Source: Butyricimonas paravirosa | GTDB taxonomy: Bacteria; Bacteroidota; Bacteroidia; Bacteroidales; Marinifilaceae | Reading direction: 5' to 3' | NCBI RefSeq assembly: GCF_032878955.1 | Contig: NZ_CP043839.1 | Location: 3,596,001-3,660,000, forward strand | DNA length: 64,000 nt | Part shown: positions 40,118 to 49,200 of the stretch, piece by piece | Position numbering within the stretch: the first letter of the stretch is position 1 | Layout: every line of letters starts with the position of its first letter | Program-made: the position numbers and the translations under genes | Notes under the pieces: model-generated | Database searches by the model: none | What the model saw: the letters and a program-made list of their open reading frames with translations, nothing else | What the model was told of the DNA's origin: nothing

Positions 40118-43100
40118 TGGGTAAAAAGATTGTTGACGAGGATATGCGCCTGAACATTAAGATTAATGGGAACGAGGCGAAAAATGAACTTTTCGAGTTG
40201 GAAGAGAAGGTTCGTGATCTGAGGGCTGAGAATGATAAACTGGAAAAATCCATTGATAAATACGGGAAGCAGATCGAGCGAAACGAAAAACAGGTGGCGA
40301 AATACACGAAGACGTTGGAGAAGGAGAGAGAAAACGTGGAAAGGCAGGAGAAAACGTATGCTTCGGCTCGTTCCAGCATAACGGCCATGTATGCTACCTA
40401 TAAAAAATTAGATCAAGCGGGAAAAGAATCCAAGTATGGGCAACGATTACTTGAGGATATTCGAAAGCAGGAAGAGATTATTCGTAGAAGTGGAGAGGCC
40501 GGGAGAAAGTCCGTGTTAGCCGTGGAAAATTTGGAAAAGAGTTTGAAGAGGCTGGAAGCGGAAAACACGAAATTGATTAAAAGACGCGAGGAGGATACCG
40601 CAACACTGAAAAGGAACAAGGTAGAATTAGAGGCAAATAGCGGGAAGGTAGAGAAGTTACGTAAGAATTTGGATATAACAACTCTTTCGATCGAGGAATT
40701 GAACCGGGAGATAACGAAAACCGGGGCTTTGTTCCGGAGGACAGACCCGAATGATCCCAAGTGGAAGGAATATCAAAAAACTTTGGTTTCACTGCGAAAA
40801 AGACATAGTGAACTGAGTGCCCAAGCCCAAGCGACTCACGGTTTTTTGTGTCGTGTCGCTGATGGGGTGAATAAGTATTGGAATCTGGTGGTGTCTGGAA
40901 TGGCTTCGTTTACCGGAATTATCTTCGGGATCAAATCGGCGATAAACAAGTATGTTGAATTTACGGACGTTATCGCTGATGTGCAGAAAACAACGAATTT
41001 GGCGAAAGAGGAGGTGATCGAGTTGAACGAGGAATTAAAGAAGTATGACACACGTTCGGCACAGGATGAATTAATGGGGTTAGCCCGAATCGGTGGAAAA
41101 TTAGGTATAGAGGGAAGGGATAATATTCTGGGTTTTGTTCGGGCGGCAGATAAGATCAACGTGGCACTGAAGGAAGATTTGGGAGGGGACACCGAGGAAG
41201 CGATCCGGCAAGTGGGGAAGATCGTGGATATTTTCAAGGTGAATGATCAGTTCGGGATAGAGGCGGGAATGTTGAAAGTTGGTTCCGTTATTAACGAGTT
41301 GGGGATGGCTAGTACGGCCAACGAGGGATATATTGTTGAATTCACGAAACGGGTGGCGGGAATTGCTCCTATCACGAACGTACAGGTTCCGGCCGTGATG
41401 GGATTGGCGGCAACATTAGATAAATTCGGTCAGACCTCGGAGGTGTCTAGTACCGTTTATTCGCAGGTGATGACGCAAATGTTTAAGAAAACAGGAACGT
41501 ACGCGAAAATTGCGGGAATGGAAATAAAGGAGTTTTCCGGGTTGTTACATAGAGATGCGAATGAGGCCTTTTTGCGTGTCATGGAGGGGTTGAGGGGTAA
41601 CGAGGGAGAGATTGAAAAAATGATCGCCAGTATGGGAGATATGGGGATGGAAGGGAAACGGGCTGTTGGCGTGTTGGGGGTTTTGGCTAATAATACAGAG
41701 GTTTTGCGTGCGCAACAAAGATTGGCGAACGAGGCTTTTGACGAGGGTATTTCTTTGACAAACGAGTTCGAGGTTAAAAATAGTAACCTGGCGGCACAAA
41801 GGGCGAAAGCTAAAAAGGATTTGGACGAGAGGATCAAGCAACTGGGAGAAAAGTTATATCCCTTGATGACTCACGGTATGAGTTTGATAAAGTTGACCGT
41901 GAGTACCTTAGAAGTGTTGGTTGATTTGATCACGAAACATGGAGGAAAATTATTATGGTTGACGGGGGTTCTCGGTACCTATTGGGCGGTACAAAAGAGT
42001 GTTATTGCCTGGCGGAAGATTGAAGAGGCGTTAATCACGAAGGCAATCGCTTTGGGAATGGCTGAGGCGAACGGGGTGAAAGTTATGACGGCGGCAAAGG
42101 TGGTATTTGTGGGGGCGGTGAAAAAGGCCACGGTGGCGATGAAGGCGTTTTTGCTTTCTTTGGTAACGAATCCTGTCGGAATAATCACGTTATCAATATT
42201 GAGTTTAGGTACCGCTTTTTACAAGGCTTATCAAATTATTGATGAAACGACCGGGGGGATTCGTCGTTCGTTGAAACGAGTACAAGAGGCGCAACGTGAA
42301 TTTGCTCGGGAGTCGACGATGGAGCAAATGGCTATTGATAGGTTGTTTGGAAAGCTGGATGCGCTAACGAAGGGTACGAGCGAGTATCAGAAGGTGAAGG
42401 ATGAGATATTGAGCAAGTACGGGCAGTATTTGAATGGATTGAGTGCAGAGATTCAAGCGTTGGATGACGTGAAAGGGGCTTACGAGGCTATATCAACGGC
42501 CGCTAAACAGGCGGCGAGGGATAGGGCAATTGATACCGCAACCACGAAAGCAACGGAGGCTTACGTGGAGGTAGAAGTTGAGAACCTAGAAAAAATCCGG
42601 GAGGCATTGCAAAAGACTTTTGATCCACGAGAGGCTGCGAGATATTTCGAACAGATTAAGGCCGCGATGCAGGAAGGGGGAACGATCCCGGAAGATTTGC
42701 AACAATTGATAGATGAAACGTTCACGACAGAACACGTGTTGTTCATGGATAAGTTTACATCACATATATATAAGACAAACCCGGTTCAAGAAGCGATAAA
42801 TGCTATTCGTGCTGGAAAAACAACTTTGCAAAGGGAAATTGATTCCGTGAACGAGTTACTTGCAAATGTTGGGGGTCGTAAAAATAATGTCGATCCTTTA
42901 GGGCTTGAAAGTGATATGGAGGTTATTGATTACGTTTCGCCAAAGGGTGGTAATACGAGTTCTATTGAAAATCAGATGATCGCTTTAAAAGATAGATATG
43001 CTCAAAGGTTGATCACGCAAGAAGAATATGAAAATAAACTTGACGCGTTGGAATTGGCTCATCTTGAATATCGTTTGAAAAACGAGGATATGAACGAGGA

Positions 43101-44682
43101 GAAGCGAGTTGAGTTAAGACAGAAGATAGCCGATAAAAAATTGGAGATAGCCGAGAAAGCTAGAAGGAAAGAGGAACGAGTGGATACGATCATCGAGGCT
43201 AAAAGTGATCCGGTGTTGAAAGAGGAAAACGCTTATCGGAAAAGGTTGGAGGAGGCTGGGTTGTTCGGGAAAAAACGGGAAGATTTGACGGAAAAACAAT
43301 TGCAGGCGTTGGAAATCTTGGAACGAGAGCATGAGTCTAACAAGGATAAAATTTTGAAGGATGCCCGGAAAAAACAAACGGAGGAGTACATGAAGGGAAT
43401 AGATGAACGGATCAAGAACCTTCAACTGGGGCAGAGTATGGAGGTCATGGAGTTGCAAATGGTTCAAAGTGCAGAATTGGAAGGTTTTTCCGGGTCATTA
43501 TTTCAACGTCAGGAACTTTTAAAGGAGCATCAACGTCAAGAATTAGCGTTGTCGGAAACTCATGCGGGGGAAATGATGGCTTTACTCGGGGAGATATTTG
43601 GAGAGATCGAGGGGAAAGAGGGAGATTCGGGGGAAATGGTGTTGACCGAGCAACAGAAAAATGAGTTGAAGAAACGATTGGCCGAGGTTGGTTTGTCTCT
43701 CTCGAAATTGAAAATATCACGGGAGGAACTGGATAAGAAGAAACAGACGGATTTTGATGTTCTAGGTATGAACGCTTCGAAATGGGAAGAGTTCTTCAAT
43801 AATTTGAGACAGGGGAAAGCGGGAATCGAGGAAATAGAATTTGCCGTGGGAGCGTTGGGAAATGCCTGGTCTGCCTACATGAAATTACGAGCTGCGCAGA
43901 CGCAAAAGGAACTTAAACAATACGAGCAAAAAACGAAGAAAGAGAAAGCCGAGTTGGATAAACAACTGGATTCCGGACAGATTTCACAGGAACAATATAA
44001 CGCTCGGGTATCGCAGTTGGATGCGGATTTAGATGCAAAAAAAGAGAAGTTGGAGAAAGAGCAACGTGAGAGGGAGAGAACGCAGGCAATATTCTCGACA
44101 ACGGTAAGTACGGCCGTGGCCGTGGCGAAAGCTTGGGAGTTGGGGCCGATCCTTGGCCCGATTCTGGCGGCCTTGGCCGCCGCTATGGGTGTCGTGCAGA
44201 TTGCAACGATTAAGGCGGCGCAGTACGCGACGGGGAAGTATCCAGTGATCGGGGAGGATGATGGACGAAGATATGAAGCTAATTACGTGGGGAATCGTAT
44301 CCAAACCGGGGTATATGATCAACCGACGTTAGGCTTGTTCTCGGAGAAGGAGCCGGAAATGGTGGTTGATGGAAACACGACCCGGAAATTAATATTGAAT
44401 TATCCACGGGTGTACAGGAGCATTATTGATATATCACGGGGACGAGTTCCCCAGTTTGCCGGGGGACGGTACCCGACAGATAGTTCTATGATTTCATCGG
44501 GTACTTTTGATGTGGGAGGCAGTGATCCGGCGATGAACCGATTATTGGAGAAGAATATCGAGATGATGAATCGGTTGATGAACATGGAGTTCTCGATCCC
44601 GATGTACGGGAATAACGGTTTAGTTAAGAAGATAAAAAAGGCACAGGATTATGAACGAGGCACTAAAACTGGAAGAGGATGA
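40117..44682 (+). CDS. phage tail tape measure protein
   Basis: A 1521-residue protein. The N-terminal about 240 residues are coiled coil. A TP901-type tape measure region spans about 260-590 (YVEFTDVIADVQKTTNLAKE, ELGMASTANEGYIVEFTKRV, VMGLAATLDKFGQTSEVSST). Hydrophobic helices follow around 590-720 (WLTGVLGTYWAVQKSVIAW, SLVTNPVGIITLSILSLGT). A second long coiled coil at about 950-1330 and an Ala-rich segment (LGPILAALAAAMGVV) follow. It sets tail length and helps DNA passage. Length and overlap with the next gene by 4 nt are typical. Confidence 0.92.
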   Translation: MGKKIVDEDMRLNIKINGNEAKNELFELEEKVRDLRAENDKLEKSIDKYGKQIERNEKQVAKYTKTLEKERENVERQEKTYASARSSITAMYATYKKLDQAGKESKYGQRLLEDIRKQEEIIRRSGEAGRKSVLAVENLEKSLKRLEAENTKLIKRREEDTATLKRNKVELEANSGKVEKLRKNLDITTLSIEELNREITKTGALFRRTDPNDPKWKEYQKTLVSLRKRHSELSAQAQATHGFLCRVADGVNKYWNLVVSGMASFTGIIFGIKSAINKYVEFTDVIADVQKTTNLAKEEVIELNEELKKYDTRSAQDELMGLARIGGKLGIEGRDNILGFVRAADKINVALKEDLGGDTEEAIRQVGKIVDIFKVNDQFGIEAGMLKVGSVINELGMASTANEGYIVEFTKRVAGIAPITNVQVPAVMGLAATLDKFGQTSEVSSTVYSQVMTQMFKKTGTYAKIAGMEIKEFSGLLHRDANEAFLRVMEGLRGNEGEIEKMIASMGDMGMEGKRAVGVLGVLANNTEVLRAQQRLANEAFDEGISLTNEFEVKNSNLAAQRAKAKKDLDERIKQLGEKLYPLMTHGMSLIKLTVSTLEVLVDLITKHGGKLLWLTGVLGTYWAVQKSVIAWRKIEEALITKAIALGMAEANGVKVMTAAKVVFVGAVKKATVAMKAFLLSLVTNPVGIITLSILSLGTAFYKAYQIIDETTGGIRRSLKRVQEAQREFARESTMEQMAIDRLFGKLDALTKGTSEYQKVKDEILSKYGQYLNGLSAEIQALDDVKGAYEAISTAAKQAARDRAIDTATTKATEAYVEVEVENLEKIREALQKTFDPREAARYFEQIKAAMQEGGTIPEDLQQLIDETFTTEHVLFMDKFTSHIYKTNPVQEAINAIRAGKTTLQREIDSVNELLANVGGRKNNVDPLGLESDMEVIDYVSPKGGNTSSIENQMIALKDRYAQRLITQEEYENKLDALELAHLEYRLKNEDMNEEKRVELRQKIADKKLEIAEKARRKEERVDTIIEAKSDPVLKEENAYRKRLEEAGLFGKKREDLTEKQLQALEILEREHESNKDKILKDARKKQTEEYMKGIDERIKNLQLGQSMEVMELQMVQSAELEGFSGSLFQRQELLKEHQRQELALSETHAGEMMALLGEIFGEIEGKEGDSGEMVLTEQQKNELKKRLAEVGLSLSKLKISREELDKKKQTDFDVLGMNASKWEEFFNNLRQGKAGIEEIEFAVGALGNAWSAYMKLRAAQTQKELKQYEQKTKKEKAELDKQLDSGQISQEQYNARVSQLDADLDAKKEKLEKEQRERERTQAIFSTTVSTAVAVAKAWELGPILGPILAALAAAMGVVQIATIKAAQYATGKYPVIGEDDGRRYEANYVGNRIQTGVYDQPTLGLFSEKEPEMVVDGNTTRKLILNYPRVYRSIIDISRGRVPQFAGGRYPTDSSMISSGTFDVGGSDPAMNRLLEKNIEMMNRLMNMEFSIPMYGNNGLVKKIKKAQDYERGTKTGRG

Positions 44683-46226
44683 GCTTGCAAGTAAAAATTA
44701 ATTCAAAGGCGGTACGGTTGCCGGAAGGTTTTGAACTGGCGATTAATTTGAAAAATAACTTACTGGATGGAGATCGTGAAGATGCGACATACCCGATGGA
44801 AGTTAATTTGGCATCGAATAGACAGGTTTTCGGGTTCGTGGATCGTACTCACATGGATATGACGGAAAAGTTACAAGCAGGAGTGAGTTTTGGTCCGTAT
44901 CAGTTATTGAACGGGCAATGCGTGTTGACAGATGTCGGGGATGGCAACGTGGAGTTTTACATTTCAACAGAGAAAAACTCTTTTTGGGGGAAAGCGAGGG
45001 ATAGGATGCTGGATGAGTCATGTTGGGGGCAATTCACGTACAGTCCGGGTAATAGAACGAATACATTGGAACAATTTTACAAGAGTTTGAAAGAACGGAT
45101 GGATTACGTGGTTTGCCCTGTTCGAGATTCATATATAAAGAATTCGTTGGATACGGAAGTGGATTTTTATAATTACTTGGAACCGGGAGAGGAATATTTT
45201 AGTTCGAGTTACCAGATAAAGCCGATCTATTTTACTCCTTTTTTGAGGGTGACAGTGGTTGTAAAAAGGGTTTTGGAGGGTATGGGATACACGATAGGAG
45301 TGGATGAATTTTCCAGTGATGAAAATTTGAAAGATTTGTTGATTATCTGTCGAAGGAACCCGATAGACGTGAACCGGGGATCGGAGGTCGCGGATAAATA
45401 TCGATACGGGGAACATTTACCACGTATTTCTGTTTATGATTTCTTACGTGAGATTGAGAATAAATTCGGGTATAATTTTATCGTGGATGAAACCGCGAAG
45501 AATGTAGATATTCGTCGGTTAAATCTTTCGTTGGAAAAAGAGGTGAAGGTGTTGGACGGTGTGGCTAAACACTTCCTTTCAGATGAAGATAGAGTAACGG
45601 GAATTATTTACAAGGATGCGAGTAGTAATGACGAATTGGTGAAGTCGCTCGAATATTTCCTAAGTTATGTTTTTGGAGAGGAAGAAGATGCGGAAACGGT
45701 GGAATGTATTTCAACGATCGTGGGGGTTGCATCGGACGTGAAGACATTCGTGAGGCCGAATGTTAAACCTGATTACAAGTATGAATATCGTTTTGCGGCA
45801 TTTCAAGAGGAGTTTGGGGATGGGTATGAACGTGTGGAGCAGGTTTCAAAAGAATTGCGATTTTCTATTTACCGGGGTATGATCAAGTCGGTACCAGTGG
45901 ATGGATCGGGAAGGTCTTACGAGTTTTATTATCCCGTGGCAAGCCCTATCGCCGAGTCCGATGGGAATGGAACATTCTCGCTATTGTGGAATGGGGTTGA
46001 TGACGGCCTAAGCGAGTACGTGAAAGAACGAGCGTTGTTATTAATCGGGGCGGAACAACATCACGAATTTTACGTTTGTCCTGATATTAAAAATTTAGAC
46101 AACTTGCAAGATTTTTTTTCATGTGTTCTGGTCATCCGGAATAGGAGATATATGTGTTACGAACAGGAAATAGTGTTGAATGGGAACTCGATTGTTTCGC
46201 ATTTAGTACGGTGTTATCCTCTTTAA
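44679..46226 (+). CDS. distal tail / baseplate-like protein
   Basis: A 515-residue protein starting MSLQVKINSKAVRLPEGFEL and overlapping the tape measure stop. The N-terminal part includes AINLKNNLLDGDREDATYPM and a beta-rich body with DVGDGNVEFYISTEKNSFWG. The central KFGYNFIVDETAKNVDIRRL stretch resembles tail-tip proteins. Position between tape measure and fibre fits a distal tail or tail-associated protein. Family by position only. Confidence 0.7.
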   Translation: MSLQVKINSKAVRLPEGFELAINLKNNLLDGDREDATYPMEVNLASNRQVFGFVDRTHMDMTEKLQAGVSFGPYQLLNGQCVLTDVGDGNVEFYISTEKNSFWGKARDRMLDESCWGQFTYSPGNRTNTLEQFYKSLKERMDYVVCPVRDSYIKNSLDTEVDFYNYLEPGEEYFSSSYQIKPIYFTPFLRVTVVVKRVLEGMGYTIGVDEFSSDENLKDLLIICRRNPIDVNRGSEVADKYRYGEHLPRISVYDFLREIENKFGYNFIVDETAKNVDIRRLNLSLEKEVKVLDGVAKHFLSDEDRVTGIIYKDASSNDELVKSLEYFLSYVFGEEEDAETVECISTIVGVASDVKTFVRPNVKPDYKYEYRFAAFQEEFGDGYERVEQVSKELRFSIYRGMIKSVPVDGSGRSYEFYYPVASPIAESDGNGTFSLLWNGVDDGLSEYVKERALLLIGAEQHHEFYVCPDIKNLDNLQDFFSCVLVIRNRRYMCYEQEIVLNGNSIVSHLVRCYPL

Positions 46227-46227
46227 A

Positions 46228-46237
46228 TTGTCCTTTA
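46228..46237 (+). promoter_or_regulatory. TTGTCCTTTA late motif
   Basis: TTGTCCTTTA directly follows the previous stop and lies 43 nt before the fibre ATG at 46280. It is the fourth exact copy in late intergenic positions. Confidence 0.4.
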
Positions 46238-46279
46238 TAAAATCGGGGTGTTGAGTAGCTTAGAGGTAAAATTAAAGCG

Positions 46280-49200
46280 ATGAAAATAATTCAACAACCT
46301 GATATTTTAAGTTTTGCCGGGAACGTGAATGATTTCGTGATAGAAGATGTTGCGAAGTCTCTCGTGTTTAAATTGAGCGTGGATGGAATGGTAATCGTGG
46401 ATGAAGTTTACGTGGCGGAAGGGGGTGAGGTGCGAGTATCGATGAAAGATATTGTGGATTGTTTTTTATCAATATCGATTCCACGGGCTGATTCAGATTA
46501 TATTATTCAATCTTTAGCGGTAAAAAAATTCAAGGCCGAGATCGAGGATTCCGTGATAGAGTTTACCGTGGTGAAAGGGGGAATATCAAACGTGGCAGAG
46601 AGTTCCGCCGTGTTCTTAAAAACACAATGGTTGACATTGCAGCCTCAGGAGAAAAGAATCGTGATGCATCAGCCAGAATACCTGTCGTATTATGCGGTGG
46701 TAACAGGTTCCGTAAAAATGACTGTTTATTTTGCTGATGGATCAGCGAATGAAACGTTGTTAGCTTTGGAGGCGGGGAATCTATACACGGTAGATGTTTC
46801 TTACTTGAAAATATCAAGTAAATTTGAACGGGCAGTCGGATGTTATGATGTTTGGATTGAAAATGAGTCTGGACAGAGGTTGACCTACGTGCAGCGTTAT
46901 ATACTGAGTACTTCAAATTCGGCGGCGAACGTGTACTTGTTTGAAAATACTTTAGGTGGGATTGATTCGGTCGTTTTTTCCGGAGACTTCACGGAGAAGA
47001 TTCAGACAGAAGGAACAGTAACGACGGTATTGGAGGAGTCAACTGATAGCGATATTGATTTGAATTTTTCTTGCGAGCAAAATACGGGTTTCATTCCTTC
47101 AATTGATTATGCTAGATGGTTACGAGGCTTTTTCGTGTCAAAACAACGTTATCATGTTTCCGGGGCTTTGAGGCGGATATATTTGCGTGAGTCGGAGAAT
47201 GGTTTTACAAAAAACTCGTTGAACGATTTCACGTTTGAATTTTTTTATTCGAAACAAACAAAATATGATGTTGTTACTCGTAACAGGGATGATTTACCTC
47301 TTTTATTAGAGTTCCCGGAGGTGGACTCTATCCCTTTTCTCGCCCCGCGATTGGCTGAGTTCCCGATCGCGGTAGTTGCGGATGATTTGATGCTTCCGGT
47401 TCAGTATGCGTTTGAAAACGCTTGGCGGCGGATTTCGATCGCTGCAATTACTCAAGCGGTTTCAGAGGGGGCGATTGATAAGATTGATCTGTCATCGTAC
47501 TGGAAAAAAACAGAGTTAGTGAGGGATGGGTTGTATCTGAAATTTTTGGATAAATATATTAGAGCGAAGTTTGCGGATGATTCTACCTTGTGGGATGGTA
47601 ATGCTTTCGATGATTATCTGGATCAAGCAGTCAAGCGGGATTCGGACGTTCAATTCCGTTCTTTTAAAAGTGCTAGTTTCAAGGCGGGTCCTCTCGGTGC
47701 CGGGGTCGGGATGGTGAACGATGACGAGTTCCAGACGGATAAACTTCTTGTCCGGAAAATCATGTTCGTCCTTGAAATGATGGTCCAGCGCATGAGGTTC
47801 CAGCTCGGTCAGAGCATGTTAACCCCGGGAGGAGGTTTCAAGATTACCCGGGTGGAAGTTCACGACACTTTTTACCGTTTGTTCTTTAATAACGACGGGG
47901 GACGTATCCCGAACTATTTCGTGACCAATGACCAGGGACGTGTCCAGAATCACGACGGGGGAGACCAGAAATACTTCTGGGGCCTCGTTATCGCCACGGG
48001 GAATGATTATATCGACCTTTCCCGGGAGGACAAGGATGGTGACGGGGTTCCTGCCGTTGGAGATGAAGTGGTACAACTCGGGAACCGGGATAACCCGGAT
48101 CGTCAAGACGCCTTGATGCTTACCGCCGTTAACGGGGAGGTGGGGATGATCACTTATTTCGGGATCGATAGCTTTGATCTTTCCGGCAAGGAGGGAAGCT
48201 GGTTCGGTAAACATGGTGGCAAGAAGGGAGCCGTTATCAAGGGTGAGGTTCATATCACGTCCGGGTCAACGGGACTGAAAGAACTGGAAGAGTTCAACGA
48301 GGTGGAGACAGGTATAAATGACGCCCGGCAAGTCGCTAATGACGCTCTCGCCCTGGCGAGTAGTATCGTTGAAGTGACCGCCTCCTCGCAGGTGTTTAAA
48401 TACGGTTACGGGTTCACGGGTACCCCGGTCCCGGCAACGATAACGTTGACAGCGATAACCCCGAAGATCGAGCCGACATCCTACCAGTGGCAATTTTTAA
48501 ACGGGACGGGCTGGGTAAATATTGAAAGCGCCACGAAAAAAACGCTGGATGTCATGCCGGGAGACCCGGTGTTATTCCCTTCCGGTACTAACGTGAGATC
48601 GTTCCGGTGTGTTTGCAACGGGGACGAGGGTTTCACGGACGTGTTCACGCTGGCGAAGTTGGCCGACGGGGCGGCGGGGCAGGCCGGATCGTCCGGGTAC
48701 ACCGTTTTATTGACGAACGAGTCTCATACCGTGTCCTGTGACGCTAGCGGGAATCCCCTGGCCGGGGAGCTCGAGAAGGCAACCACGAGGGTTGTCGTGT
48801 ACAAGGGTGTTTCCGTGGCAAGTTTCACCTTGCAGAACCTGGTCTCCGCGGGTGGCTCGTTCGCTCTTGACGGGGATAGCGGCTTGAAATGCACGGGCTT
48901 GTCGGAAAGTTCTGCCACTTGCACTTTCGAGGTCAAGGTTGATAGCGTCGTGATAAAGAAAGTTTTCGGGGTCACGAAAGCCAAGACGGGAGCCACGGGA
49001 AAAGCCGGGGCGGATGGGAAGGGAATATCATCCACGGTAGTAACCTACCAGGCCTCCACGAGCGGTACCACCGTCCCCACTGGAACATGGGGTGCCACGA
49101 TCCCTTCCGTGTCCGCGAATCAATACTTGTGGACCCGCACGATCGTCACCTACACCGATGGGACGACAAGCACTTCTTATTCCATCGGCAAGATGGGTGC

